Assembly: GCA_949710005.1 (NCBI GenBank)
Contig: OX453287.1
Span: 19,617,017 to 19,681,016 of the forward strand
Length of the DNA: 64,000 bases
Direction of reading: 5' to 3'
From: Ricordea florida
Lineage: Eukaryota > Cnidaria > Anthozoa > Corallimorpharia > Ricordeidae
The notes beneath the pieces were generated by a model. It did no database searches. It was not told the DNA's origin and saw only the letters and a program-made list of their open reading frames with translations. How positions within the stretch are numbered: position 1 is the stretch's first letter; every line of letters begins with the position of its first letter. The position numbers and the translations under genes were made by a program. This document shows positions 30,476 through 40,640 of this stretch, one piece after another.

Positions 30476-33400
30476 ATGGCAGCCGCAGCGCTCCCAAGCT
30501 TCCCGGAATTTGACCTCACCGACCAAGGGACGCAAGCTACTCGTTGGAAGAAATGGCTTTCGAGATTCAAAAATCTACTAATCGCCTTGGACGTAACAAA
30601 CAAACAACGACAAAGAGCCCTTCTTCTCCACTATGCAGGAGAAGCGGTGAATGAGATCTTCGACACTTTGCCAAACACGCAAGCCACTGAAACTGAAGAC
30701 CCGCTCGAGAAGGCCGTCCTAGCTTTGACCAATTACTTCACCCCGAAGCAAAATCGTGAGTACGAGATTTATATATTCCGTCAAGCAAAACAAGAGGCTG
30801 ATGAATCCATTACAGCTTTCCACACTAGGCTCAGGCAGTTGTCACTCACCTGTGAATTCGAAAACGTAGACCGCGAAATCAAAACGCAGGTCGTGCAGAG
30901 CTGCAGTTCGCACAAACTGCGAATGAAAGCACTCGAAAATCCCCAGTACACCCTCACACAGCTCTTGGATGCTGGAAAGGCCATGGAACTATCGAAAATC
31001 CAGGCCGCTTCAATTGAGGATAAGCAAGTTGTTCATACGATGTCGTCAAACTGTGGCAATCGAAGCCAGCGTAGGCAAAATAAAAGTAGAAAAGCAAAAC
31101 AAGATGGCGGACGTCCCGGCGAAGCCCAGCGGTCACGTGACCGGAAGTCTCGCAACATCAGTCACGACAAGCGGAAATCAAGCGAAAAATGCCGGAATTG
31201 CGGGAGAGAATACCCCCATCAAGGCGGAAAAACAGCTTGTCCAGCATACGGAAAAGCCTGCCGAGGTTGTGGAAAGATGAATCATTTCCAAGCCGTTTGT
31301 AGAGGAGAAGGCCGAAGCATGCATCGCTTACATGCGGATGAGGCGTCTTCAGGTGAATCCAGCGACGACGATGAAGTGTACACATTTTCACTGAGCACGA
31401 ATCAGGTCTCAAAGGACCAGCCTTTATTTGAAGTCAAGGTTCAAGGAACACCCGTGGTCATCATGGCGGACTCTGGGGCGAGCATTAATGTCCTGGACGA
31501 AAAGGATTTCCACAGGCTACCCAATGGCACCGAATTGGAGCACACCGCTGTGAAGATTTTTGCCTACCAGTCGAACAGCCCTCTTCACGTCATCGGAAAA
31601 TTTAGTGCAATCGTGGAGTCGGACACAAAGAAGGTGAACACCAGGTTCTACGTGGTGAAAGGTTCTGGTGGCTCGTTATTAAGCTGGAAGACCTCTCAAG
31701 AGTTAAACCTCCTCCAGATAGTACAGCAAGTCACAACAAAGCCGTCAACACTAAAGAACAAGACCGACACTGTCCCAAGCCTACTTGAAGAGTATGATGA
31801 CCTCTTCCACGGCCTAGGCAAGCTAAAGGGATATCAAGTGAAACTGCACATCGATGAGAACGTACCACCCGTTGCGCAGCCACATCGCAGGGTCCCATTT
31901 CATGTGCGCAAGCAACTCGAGGAGCAGTTACGCCACGATATAGAGTTGGGAGTCGTAGAAAGCATCGAAGGTCCCACGCCCTGGGTATCCCCAATCGTAG
32001 TCGCGCCGAAACCGAAGTCACCAGGAAAGATTCGCGTTTGCGTCGACATGCGTCAAGCCAACACAGCAATTAAACGTGAGCGTCACGTCACCCCGACGAT
32101 CAAAGAGATAATCGGTGACTTGAATGGCGCCAAAGTCTTCAGTAAACTGGATCTCAACCAAGGATACAACCAACTTGTCCTAGCGCCAGAGTCGAGGTAC
32201 ATCACCACCTTCAGCAGTCATCTAGGCCTTATGCGTTATAAGCGCCTTAACTTTGGAATCTCAAGTGCAGCTGAGATCTTCCAGAATGTAATCCGCGAGA
32301 CACTGGAAGGAATCGACGGCGCAATCAACATCAGCGATGACATCTTGGTCTTTGGCAAGAATCAAGAAGAGCATGACCGAAATCTGAGGGCAGTATTCAC
32401 GCGATTAAGAGAGAAAGGCCTGACCCTCAACAAGAACAAGTGCGAATACAGCAAGAACAAGCTCGAGTTCTTCGGATATGTTTTCTCTGAAGACGGCATA
32501 TCACCTGACCCCAAAAAGGTCGAAGACGTGGTCAATCTTCAAACACCTACAAGCGCATCCGAAGTACGGAGCCTACTGGGTATGACAAACTACTGCTCAA
32601 GGTTCATCCCAGACTACGCGACCAAGACAGAGCCCTTGCGCAAGCTTACGCACAAGGAACAGCCATGGCACTGGACAGCCGAGCATGACCGTGCAGTCGG
32701 TCAGTTGAAAGAAGCTCTGGTCAGCGCGCCAGTTACCGCATACTTCGATCCTGAGAAAGACACCGAGATCTCTGTAGATGCCAGCCCCGTTGGCCTAGCA
32801 GCCATCCTATCACAAGTAGACACAAAGACAAACGAACGACACGTGGTCACCTATGCAAGTCGTTCACTCACCGACGTGGAACAGCGATACAGCCAGACCG
32901 AGCGTGAAGCTCTCGCAGTCGTTTGGGCGTGTGAACACCTGCACCTCTACATCTATGGCAAGCCGGTAACAGTCTATACGGACCACAAACCCCTTGTATC
33001 GATCTATGACAATGCAAGCTCAAAGCCGCCGGCGAGGATAGAGCGTTGGGCTTTAAGGCTCCAGCCATATCAAATCACCGTCAAGTACCGGAAAGGCAAG
33101 GCAAATCCAGCAGACTATCTGTCACGGCATCCCAACAAGTTAACCACAAGAGCCAGCCGTCAACAGAAAGTGGCTGAAGAGTACGTAAACTATCTCGCTA
33201 CCACATCAACCCCAAAGGCCTTAAAGACGGAAGACATAGAATCAGCGACGCAGAGCGATCCGACCTTGCAAGCCGTAGCAGAGGCGATCCAGAAAGGAAA
33301 CTGGCACCACGTAAGCAAGTACCCATCCATTAACGTAGCCGATTTTCATCTGCTAGAGCGAGTGAAAGAGGAACTAACGCTTAATGCCCCTGGCAATCTG

Positions 33401-34531
33401 ATCCTCCGGGGCACGCGTATAGTCATCCCAAAGAGCCTGCAGGAACACGTAGTCGAGCTAGCACACGAAGGCCATCAGGGTCTTGTGAAAACCAAGTCGC
33501 TACTACGAGAGAAGGTTTGGTTCCCCAACATCGACAAGCTCGCGGAAAGCAAGGTGAAGACTTGTGCTGATTGTCTAGTCGCAACTCCCGAATGCAAGAG
33601 AGAACCTCTTCAAATGTCGCCACTTCCGGACGCACCCTGGACGCAAGTTAGCGTGGACTTTGCTGAGATGCCGGAAAAGGACTATCTACTTCTGATCACC
33701 GATGACTATTCCAGGTATCCGGTGGTAAAGAGAGTAAGGTCAACAGCAGCGAGCACTGTTCTTCCGAAACTCGACACTGTGTTCGCCGAGTTCGGCATTC
33801 CAGAGATAGTGAAGTCTGACAACGGTCCCCCTTTCAACGGAAAGGATTTCAAGTCCTTTGCGAAGGATCTCGGTTTCAAGCACCGCAAGATCACACCAAA
33901 ATGGCCTAGAGCCAATGGAGAAGTAGAAAGGTTCGTACGTACAGTAAAGAAGACAGTGAGAGTAGCGAAGCTCAAGCGCAAGAATCGACAACAGGAGTTG
34001 AATAAGTTTCTCCGGAACTATCGTAGTACGCCACACACAACAACACGCGTACCCCCGGCAACGGCCTTGTTTGGAAGGCCCGTGAAGACCAAGTTACCTG
34101 AAGTGATAAAGTCCACTGCTGATCACGAGATGAGACAGCGCGATCAGAAAGCAAAGGCAAAGATGAAGAAGCATGCTGACAGCAAATCGTACGTTAAACC
34201 GTCTGTTATCAAAGAAGGAGACAAGGTACTGGTCAAACGGGATGAGAGAATGAAGAAGAGTGACACGCCCTACGACCCAACACCCCGAGTTGTGGTAGAC
34301 AAGAAAGGAACGATGGTTACCGCAGAAACAGAAGATGGCGCCCAGATCACTAGGAATTCATCCTTCTTCAAAGCGGCGCCCACGGCGGAGGAAGATAGTG
34401 CACCCTCGGAGGAACTAGACGACTCCCTTGGAGCGGAAGCACATCCTCCGGCTGACAATACACCGCCAAGACGGTACCCGCTGCGCATACGCAAGCCTCC
34501 TGTCAAGTTTCAGGATTATGTCTGTTCATAA
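30476..34531 (+). CDS. Gypsy gag-pol polyprotein (1351 aa)
   Basis: The ATG at 30476 (MAAAALPSF) is preferred over an upstream GTG. Domains in order: gag with Cys-rich zinc knuckles (CRNCGREYP, then CRGCGKMNHF), aspartic protease (DSGASINVL, about 332), reverse transcriptase with the ISDD catalytic motif (about 620), RNase H (DASPVGLAA, about 765), and integrase with an H2C2 finger (HEGHQGL to CADC) and DDE residues in VDFAE, KSDNG and NGEVERF. It copies and inserts the element. Gag and pol share one uninterrupted frame. No chromodomain is obvious; the C-terminus is Pro/Arg-rich. Confidence 0.95.
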   Translation: MAAAALPSFPEFDLTDQGTQATRWKKWLSRFKNLLIALDVTNKQRQRALLLHYAGEAVNEIFDTLPNTQATETEDPLEKAVLALTNYFTPKQNREYEIYIFRQAKQEADESITAFHTRLRQLSLTCEFENVDREIKTQVVQSCSSHKLRMKALENPQYTLTQLLDAGKAMELSKIQAASIEDKQVVHTMSSNCGNRSQRRQNKSRKAKQDGGRPGEAQRSRDRKSRNISHDKRKSSEKCRNCGREYPHQGGKTACPAYGKACRGCGKMNHFQAVCRGEGRSMHRLHADEASSGESSDDDEVYTFSLSTNQVSKDQPLFEVKVQGTPVVIMADSGASINVLDEKDFHRLPNGTELEHTAVKIFAYQSNSPLHVIGKFSAIVESDTKKVNTRFYVVKGSGGSLLSWKTSQELNLLQIVQQVTTKPSTLKNKTDTVPSLLEEYDDLFHGLGKLKGYQVKLHIDENVPPVAQPHRRVPFHVRKQLEEQLRHDIELGVVESIEGPTPWVSPIVVAPKPKSPGKIRVCVDMRQANTAIKRERHVTPTIKEIIGDLNGAKVFSKLDLNQGYNQLVLAPESRYITTFSSHLGLMRYKRLNFGISSAAEIFQNVIRETLEGIDGAINISDDILVFGKNQEEHDRNLRAVFTRLREKGLTLNKNKCEYSKNKLEFFGYVFSEDGISPDPKKVEDVVNLQTPTSASEVRSLLGMTNYCSRFIPDYATKTEPLRKLTHKEQPWHWTAEHDRAVGQLKEALVSAPVTAYFDPEKDTEISVDASPVGLAAILSQVDTKTNERHVVTYASRSLTDVEQRYSQTEREALAVVWACEHLHLYIYGKPVTVYTDHKPLVSIYDNASSKPPARIERWALRLQPYQITVKYRKGKANPADYLSRHPNKLTTRASRQQKVAEEYVNYLATTSTPKALKTEDIESATQSDPTLQAVAEAIQKGNWHHVSKYPSINVADFHLLERVKEELTLNAPGNLILRGTRIVIPKSLQEHVVELAHEGHQGLVKTKSLLREKVWFPNIDKLAESKVKTCADCLVATPECKREPLQMSPLPDAPWTQVSVDFAEMPEKDYLLLITDDYSRYPVVKRVRSTAASTVLPKLDTVFAEFGIPEIVKSDNGPPFNGKDFKSFAKDLGFKHRKITPKWPRANGEVERFVRTVKKTVRVAKLKRKNRQQELNKFLRNYRSTPHTTTRVPPATALFGRPVKTKLPEVIKSTADHEMRQRDQKAKAKMKKHADSKSYVKPSVIKEGDKVLVKRDERMKKSDTPYDPTPRVVVDKKGTMVTAETEDGAQITRNSSFFKAAPTAEEDSAPSEELDDSLGAEAHPPADNTPPRRYPLRIRKPPVKFQDYVCS

Positions 34532-34715
34532 GCACGTATAGTACAAGTTACGAGACGCGACCCAGCTTAGTCGTGCGAACTGTTTTCGTTTTAAGGACTG
34601 ATAATTGATCTTGAACACTTTTGTTTCATTTGTTTATTTGGTAATTATAACCGCCTTAGCTTGTAAATTGTTTTTTTTTTTTTCGTAGTTAGGTTTTCTC
34701 CTAAAAGGGGAGGGA

Positions 34716-34858
34716 TGTAATGTTGTTACTATGGCAACTCGATGTAAGCACCATATTTGGTGTAGCAAAGGGGGTTAAGAGAAAGACAATAAAGCGAGCG
34801 GTTCTAACCTCTGAAGTTTGGTTTTGATTCACCTTCAAACTCCCGTATAAACATCACA
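34716..34858 (+). repeat. 3' LTR of the gypsy element
   Basis: It is identical to the 5' LTR, follows the purine tract directly, and precedes the GCCTT duplication. Confidence 0.95.
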
Positions 34859-34989
34859 GCCTTGTTGTGTACATGGATCGAAAAATGGCTCTAGTGTCCC
34901 TTCCATAGCCTTCACAAATGTGCTGCGACGTATACGATGCCAAGCCGCATGTTGTCACGGCATAATCATCGATACTGATCCCAAACCAT

Positions 34990-36138
34990 ATGGAGCCAAC
35001 CAAGAAGACCAAACCGATGTCCCCTGCGACGTGGTTGACCGAACGACAATCCATCCCCATCCTGAAAAAATTGTATTACAATCCAAAACTAAATCCCACC
35101 GCTTTTGGCGGTTCCCAAAATTTAATTCGTGCTGCTGCAAGCTACAAAGGAATCAAACCCTCCGTGACAAGGAAATGGTTACGGAACCAACCGGCGTTTA
35201 CATTGCACAAACCTGCTCGTACCAATTTTCTCCGCAGTCGAGTGACGGTGAACGGTATTGACGATCAATGGCAAGCGGATCTTGTCGATGTTCAGCGCAT
35301 AAAGCAATACAACGATGATTATCGTTATTTACTGACGGTGATCGACGTTCTCTCCAAATTTGCGTGGGTCATCCCGTTAAAGAATAAAACAGGACAAACG
35401 TTAATCGACGCATTTGACCTTATTTTTACGGCGGAACAAACTACTCCGGATCGTCTACAAACGGATAAAGGGACAGAATTTACGAACAAGAAATTGCAAC
35501 GCTATTTGGCAACAAAACACGTGCATCATTTTGTGACTTACAATGACCCCAAAGCACAAATTGTGGAACGTTTTAATCGTACTCTCAAGGAAAGAATGTG
35601 GCGTTACTTTACACATGCTCATAGTTATCGTTATCTGGATGTGTTGGATGATTTGGTGGAAAGTTACAACAAAAGTTATCACGGCAGCATCGGTATGGCA
35701 CCCGATCAAGTTACGGTAGCGAATGCTCAGGATGTGTGACGGCATTTATACGGCAACAATCTGGTGCAGCGTGTAAAGAAATTAAAATTCAAGTTTAAAG
35801 TGGGCGATCAGGTGCGGATTTCTAAAAATAAAGGTATCTTCGCTAAAGGATATACTCCCAATTGGACTGAGGAAATATTTACGGTTGCCCGACGGAACAA
35901 AACGATGATACCTCCCAACTATCGTTTAAAGGAATACGACGGTACTTGGCTGAAAGGAAACTTTTACGAACAGGAACTGCAAAAAGTAACCATGAAAGAC
36001 ACTGACTTGTTTAAAATTGACTATATCGTTAAAACCACAGGTTCGGGTCGTCGGAAAAAACACTTAGTACATTGGCGCGGCTGGCCAAAAAAATACGATA
36101 GCTGGATTTCAGCTGATGCTGTACGTAACTTAAGATGA
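34990..36138 (+). pseudogene. int: Polinton integrase with chromodomain, one nonsense codon
   Basis: Frames 34990-35739 and 35740-36138 are the same frame separated only by a TGA at 35737-35739. The first part has the DDE core (QADLVD, TDKGTEF, VERFNRT). The second has an SH3-like fold (KFKVGDQVRISK) and a C-terminal chromodomain (HLVHWRGWPKKYDSW). The enzyme would insert element ends and create the 6-bp duplication. The chromodomain may direct insertion to particular chromatin. The stop sits where the family usually has Trp, so this looks like a point mutation in a once functional gene. It heads the plus-strand block of capsid genes. Confidence 0.9.
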
Positions 36139-36306
36139 GGGCCCTCGTCACATGTACATATCTTTTTTTTTTTTTTTTTTTTTTGTAAATAAACCATGTT
36201 TGATTGTTATAAAACACTTGTGCAGTTATTAACTATAAATACGGGGACATAGTGGGACACATACTCATTCTACTCGAACAGTTCCAGGGTCCACACACTT
36301 ACCACC

Positions 36307-37308
36307 ATGAATGACGACAGTGACACCAGTTTTTACATGATGTTACCTTCCAATGCAAGTATGGAAACATACAGTGCAAACAAACCTGGTCATTACACAG
36401 TAGTTTTACCCAACAGAGTGCGCTTAGAGGGTCCCTGGCAAGTGGCATTGGCGGATATTATTTACCCTCATACTTGGCGCAATCTAGATTCCCGCGTACC
36501 CAGAGACAGTTTATTCTATGCAAAGATTTCGAGTAAAAGAAGTCCGACCGAATTTCGGGATTTAGCGAAATATCCAGATCACTATTGGGTTCCCTTACGT
36601 TTGGATCACGGTCACTACACCACCATTGAGAGCATATTTCGATCTATCCAGAGGGTTTTGCAAAGAACATTTGGAACTTCCCTTGCGAATCAAGAGTTCC
36701 AGTTTGATTACTCAAATAACCGATGTACCATTACCATCAAGAAAAGTTCCTGTCTTGCTCTCAATCCTGTTATGCTTTACTTGAACCACACAACATCATC
36801 ATCATTTTTTCATATGTATCGTAGATGGCGCAATTTTTCAGGAAGTGGATTTGATGGTTATGATTATCAAGGATATGGTTCTGATTTTCTTGCTTTGGGA
36901 AAAGATGAAAAAAAAGACAAAGAAAGACCATATCAACCTTGGAGCTATTATAACTCCAATCCGACAGATACATTTAGATTTGATGACGGCGTTCCTCTCA
37001 CAACCAAGATTCATTGGTTTTTCACCCCTATTTCGTTCCAATCTATCTATGTGTATACGGATATTGTAGCATCCTCTGTCGTGGGGGATACATTTGCCAA
37101 CATTCTGCGAATATTTCCAGCTGCGGGTGAACCTGGAGACATCGTTAATCCATCTATCTATCATCGCTTTTACGTGGATTTACGAGTAAACAGTTTTAAT
37201 ACCATTGAAATCATGCTGACAGATACGACGGGTAGACCCATTGAATTTCAACGAGGTCAAGTACAAGTCACTCTGCATTTCAAAAAAAAGAATGTAACAA
37301 CAAACTAA
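36307..37308 (+). CDS. Minor capsid protein (penton-like)
   Basis: This 333-residue protein starts at ATG 36307 in good context (ACCACCATGA). It has the Polinton minor-capsid signature near the N-terminus (FYMMLPSNAS, then GPWQVALADIIYPHTW). A low-complexity Tyr/Gly/Lys segment lies at about 180-220. The family forms single-jelly-roll pentons at capsid vertices. It sits directly before a core/pVI-like gene and the major capsid gene. Confidence 0.85.
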   Translation: MNDDSDTSFYMMLPSNASMETYSANKPGHYTVVLPNRVRLEGPWQVALADIIYPHTWRNLDSRVPRDSLFYAKISSKRSPTEFRDLAKYPDHYWVPLRLDHGHYTTIESIFRSIQRVLQRTFGTSLANQEFQFDYSNNRCTITIKKSSCLALNPVMLYLNHTTSSSFFHMYRRWRNFSGSGFDGYDYQGYGSDFLALGKDEKKDKERPYQPWSYYNSNPTDTFRFDDGVPLTTKIHWFFTPISFQSIYVYTDIVASSVVGDTFANILRIFPAAGEPGDIVNPSIYHRFYVDLRVNSFNTIEIMLTDTTGRPIEFQRGQVQVTLHFKKKNVTTN

Positions 37309-37402
37309 AAAACATTATAACTATGATATCTTACGTCCCGCATGTCTCATTTGATACCGACCGTTGTACAGATAAGGTTAACTCCAAAAAAAAGAGCTCC
37401 CT

Positions 37403-37939
37403 ATGCATGCTCCACCTTATACTGTACCCATGTATCAAGGGGGTGCTGGTATATCCGTGTTTAAAGGACCCTCTATTCCCCATATGCAACGCGGTGGAGG
37501 TATCGCACCGCTTGCTTCAGCCGCAGCCTCCTATGTAGGCCCTGCCCTAGCGAAAGCTGTGGTACCGAAACTGAAGAGTGCCGCTACTGGTTTGGTGCGC
37601 AAAGTCGCTAGTCGTGCCAAAAGCAAAGCAAGAACCGCTATTAAACGAAAACTAACCCAAGCTGTCACGCAAGATGTCACTAAAAATTTAAAGACAGCTC
37701 TGACGCCTAAGCGCCGCAGACCGACTGTGAGCTCTTTATTGCGACGTCCCCGCACTGGAGTCACAAAACGAAAACGATTGGTTCGTCGTCAACCCCGTAT
37801 CGTCATGAACAGGCGCCGTATCATTCAAACTGGAGGTGGGCGAAGGCGACGACGCCGAGGTCGTATGGTGCGCGGGTCCAGAGCCGCCAAGAACTACATG
37901 AGTCGCTTACGCGCTATGCGTCGTGATATTCTTGGTTAA
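37403..37939 (+). CDS. Basic virion protein with protease-site motifs (178 aa)
   Basis: It starts MHAPPYTVPMYQGGAG. GGG and GGA tracts near residues 13-35, a hydrophobic/amphipathic stretch (APLASAAASYVGPALAKAV), and a long Arg/Lys-rich C-terminus are visible. M-x-x-GGG-type sites could be substrates of the adenain-like protease. The plan resembles adenovirus pVI/pVII-class proteins, but homology cannot be shown from sequence alone. It lies between the minor and major capsid genes. Confidence 0.7.
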   Translation: MHAPPYTVPMYQGGAGISVFKGPSIPHMQRGGGIAPLASAAASYVGPALAKAVVPKLKSAATGLVRKVASRAKSKARTAIKRKLTQAVTQDVTKNLKTALTPKRRRPTVSSLLRRPRTGVTKRKRLVRRQPRIVMNRRRIIQTGGGRRRRRRGRMVRGSRAAKNYMSRLRAMRRDILG

Positions 37940-38018
37940 ATACATGTTAGATACCTAAAACAGTCATTTCGTACTTAGTGTTACTAGAGGACAGACCTCC
38001 CTTCCTTTTTTTTCCATT

Positions 38019-39353
38019 ATGACGAATATACACATAGCGTCGAAACACCAGGCATCTTTAGCCGGTGGCAATCTTGCTTTAGAATTATTCCGCTTACCGC
38101 CCACCGAAACGTCGGTCTTAAGTGGAAAATATCAAACCTATTACCCTGATGTACCTATTCAACAAGGAAATCCCATCGAATTTAGCATTCGTACCAATGA
38201 AGATTACATCGATTTGTCACGCTGTTACATGACCGTCAAATTGAAAGTCACCAAAACCGATGGAACCAATTTGGATAATACTACTGTATGTCTCCCGGTG
38301 AACAATTTCATGCATACGATCATCAAGCAGATGTCCATCAAGCTGAATGATACCCTGGTAACACAACAAAATGATACCTATGCCTACAAAGCCTACCTTC
38401 AGAACTTGCTGAATTACAGCCCTGATCAAGCCAAATCGTACATGCCTAACCAACTTTGGTACATTGATGAAACCGGTGGATTTGAGCATTACAACACTAC
38501 AGATGGACAGCCCGGTGCTGATGTACCCAACCTGGTGCAACGCGAGACCTTTATTCATCAGAGTGCTATTGTACAGATGATGGGTCCCCCGTGCCACGAT
38601 CTGTTTCAATCCGGCAAGTACATGGTAGGAGGAATAAAATTTGACATTCGGATTGATCTGCAACCTCCCGCATTCTGTTTGATGACAGCCAACAACGGTA
38701 CCCAAAAGGTGGTCATCTTGGATTGGACCTTTCACTTGTATCATGTCAAAGTTGCACCCGATGTACGATTAAAACAAATTCAAGTGTTCTCCTCTGGCAG
38801 ACATGCATTGTACGAACTTAGACGAGGCGATGTGCAAGCTTACAATATTCCCGCAGGTCAAGCAACGTTTCAAGTGAATGATTTGTTTTTGGGCAAAATA
38901 CCCAAACGGATCATTATCGGTTTTGTGCGGAATGATGCGTTTGTGGGTACCAGGGAACGAAACCCCTTCAATTTCCAATTGTTCAACCTAAAAACACTGC
39001 AGCTGCTGGTCAATGGAGAAGAATATCCCACCCCTACGATTGACATGACAGATAATGGACATGTGCATGGCTACAACTCGTTGCTGTTGGGTATGGGTAC
39101 CATGTACCGTGGACCTGGATTGCAATTCAGCCGCACCGCGTGGTCGACTGGCTTCGCCTTGTTTATGTGGGATTTAACATCCGAAAACAGCGGCAATGCC
39201 GAACACATGCATCCGGAATTCCAAGGTCAAGTGAAAATCAAAGGGCTCTATACCCAAGCTAACCAGATTGTGATCACCATGATTGTCTACGCGGAATACG
39301 AAGATATATTGGAAGTGGACGGTAACAAACGCATAGTCTACAATCTGGCGTAA
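38019..39353 (+). CDS. Major capsid protein (double jelly roll, hexon-like)
   Basis: This 444-residue protein starts at ATG 38019. Its length, position between penton and protease genes, and recognisable stretches (GNPIEFSIRTNEDYIDL near 55, and MVYAEYEDI-like MIVYAEYEDILEVD near the end) match Polinton/adintovirus major capsid proteins. It would trimerise into capsomers of the virion. The frame is intact although the replication genes are broken. Confidence 0.85.
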   Translation: MTNIHIASKHQASLAGGNLALELFRLPPTETSVLSGKYQTYYPDVPIQQGNPIEFSIRTNEDYIDLSRCYMTVKLKVTKTDGTNLDNTTVCLPVNNFMHTIIKQMSIKLNDTLVTQQNDTYAYKAYLQNLLNYSPDQAKSYMPNQLWYIDETGGFEHYNTTDGQPGADVPNLVQRETFIHQSAIVQMMGPPCHDLFQSGKYMVGGIKFDIRIDLQPPAFCLMTANNGTQKVVILDWTFHLYHVKVAPDVRLKQIQVFSSGRHALYELRRGDVQAYNIPAGQATFQVNDLFLGKIPKRIIIGFVRNDAFVGTRERNPFNFQLFNLKTLQLLVNGEEYPTPTIDMTDNGHVHGYNSLLLGMGTMYRGPGLQFSRTAWSTGFALFMWDLTSENSGNAEHMHPEFQGQVKIKGLYTQANQIVITMIVYAEYEDILEVDGNKRIVYNLA

Positions 39354-39369
39354 AGAGAACAACATCATC

Positions 39370-39900
39370 ATGCTGTATACGAGTGACATACAAACTCGAG
39401 CGCAGAGCGATCCCTGTATTGCGTCGACGTTTTTGGGTGTTTTTCCTAGCAACAAATTACCACGCAAGCGACGCTATCCCTCCTCCCTCATTGCTAACAC
39501 GGATCCCGATACAAAACCTGGACAACATTGGATCGCCATGTATTTTCCTTCTAAAACTAAGAAAGAGTTTTTTGATAGTTATGGCATGCCGCCGCGCTTT
39601 TACACCCCCGATTTTTCCCGCTATCTTAAATCCAATGTAGCTTACGGGCACACCCCCTTTCAATCCATGACCTCGTTAGTGTGCGGTTATTACGCTTTGT
39701 ATTTTTTATATTTTCGTTCCCGCGGTCGTACCATGAAAGAGATTCAGGCGACCTTTTCCCGCAACAAACAAGCTAACGATGCCATGGTGAAACAATTTGT
39801 ACAAAAGTATATACCTCAAACCTCCCGTAGACGAAAGAGTAGAACAGATCAATGTTGCGTTTCTCAAGGCCAGTGTCTCAAACGTTGTAAGAAACAATAA
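39370..39900 (+). CDS. Adenain-like cysteine protease
   Basis: This 176-residue protein has the catalytic order of adenovirus endoprotease: His in GQHWIAMY (about 55), an acidic residue in FFDSYG (about 68), and the nucleophile in SLVCGYYAL (about 104). A basic, Cys-rich C-terminal extension follows. It would mature virion precursors; M-x-G-G sites occur in several small proteins of the element. It starts 16 nt after the major capsid stop codon. Confidence 0.9.
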   Translation: MLYTSDIQTRAQSDPCIASTFLGVFPSNKLPRKRRYPSSLIANTDPDTKPGQHWIAMYFPSKTKKEFFDSYGMPPRFYTPDFSRYLKSNVAYGHTPFQSMTSLVCGYYALYFLYFRSRGRTMKEIQATFSRNKQANDAMVKQFVQKYIPQTSRRRKSRTDQCCVSQGQCLKRCKKQ

Positions 39901-39938
39901 AACGAAGTACCTGTATGTTGTTTGTATCATTTGTAAAT

Positions 39939-40598
39939 ATGGCTTCATCCTACGAAGAGCCGTTCTTGAAATCGCCTTCGTGTATTATGATCGTTGGCCC
40001 CAGTCAATGTGGCAAAACCACCTTCACCAGACAATTAATACACCATGCAGCGCGTTTATTTGATCGTCCCCCTAAACACATTGTGTATTGTTACGGTGCC
40101 AGTCAACCCTGTTTTGAGGACATGAAAAAACAAGGCATTCATTTTCACGAAGGACTTCCTACCGACATAGAAACATTGTTTCCCGCTCATAAACGACCCG
40201 GTCTCTTGATTTTGGATGACCTGATGCGTACCTGTAGTCAGGATGAAGAAGTGGTGGATCTTTTCACGAAGCGATCCCATCACAACGACGTGACTTGTAT
40301 TTATTTAGCGCAAAATGTCTTTCCACCGGGTAAATTTGCGCGTACCATTTCTTTGAACGTGCACTATTTGGTGGCGTTTAAGAATCCACGCGATGCTTTA
40401 GGTATCCGTAATTTAGCGCAACAATCGTATCCCGATCGCGTCAAATACATTATGGAATGTTATCGTAATGCCACCAGTACCCCTTACGGTTATCTTTTGT
40501 TTGACCTTCATCCCTCCACGCAGGACGATTTGCGTATTCGCACCAATATCTTATCTGACTATCCTATTGTCTATCAACAAGACGAAGACAATAAATAG
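39939..40598 (+). CDS. FtsK/HerA-type genome packaging ATPase
   Basis: The start at ATG 39939 (MASSYEEP, A at -3 and G at +4) is preferred to the ATG at 39915. Walker A is GPSQCGKTT (residues about 19-27) and Walker B is LLILDDL (about 87-93), with a Gln in LAQNVF as a sensor candidate. The ATPase pumps the element's DNA into preformed capsids. The frame is intact and follows the protease gene. Confidence 0.92.
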   Translation: MASSYEEPFLKSPSCIMIVGPSQCGKTTFTRQLIHHAARLFDRPPKHIVYCYGASQPCFEDMKKQGIHFHEGLPTDIETLFPAHKRPGLLILDDLMRTCSQDEEVVDLFTKRSHHNDVTCIYLAQNVFPPGKFARTISLNVHYLVAFKNPRDALGIRNLAQQSYPDRVKYIMECYRNATSTPYGYLLFDLHPSTQDDLRIRTNILSDYPIVYQQDEDNK

Positions 40599-40640
40599 CT
40601 CTTATCATGAACTGTGTGCTTTAGTTTCACGTTAGTCATT

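Larger units (their letters stand above)
30250..34858 (+). mobile_element. Ty3/gypsy LTR retrotransposon, apparently intact
   Basis: Two identical 143-bp LTRs (TGTAATG to CATCACA) flank one long gag-pol frame. The 5-bp duplication GCCTT lies at 30245-30249 and 34859-34863. A primer-binding-type TGGCGACGAGG starts at 30394 and a purine tract (AAAAGGGGAGGGA) ends at 34715. Identical LTRs and an intact frame indicate a very recent insertion into the decayed part of element 1. Confidence 0.95.

Noticed and set aside
31731..34506. Minus-strand open frames inside the gypsy element
   Set aside because: They are antisense shadows of the gag-pol frame.
35737..35739. TGA read as Trp (code change) in the integrase
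   Set aside because: Host and viral genes in the window use TGA as a stop (for example at 15300 and 18800), so a nonsense mutation is more likely.
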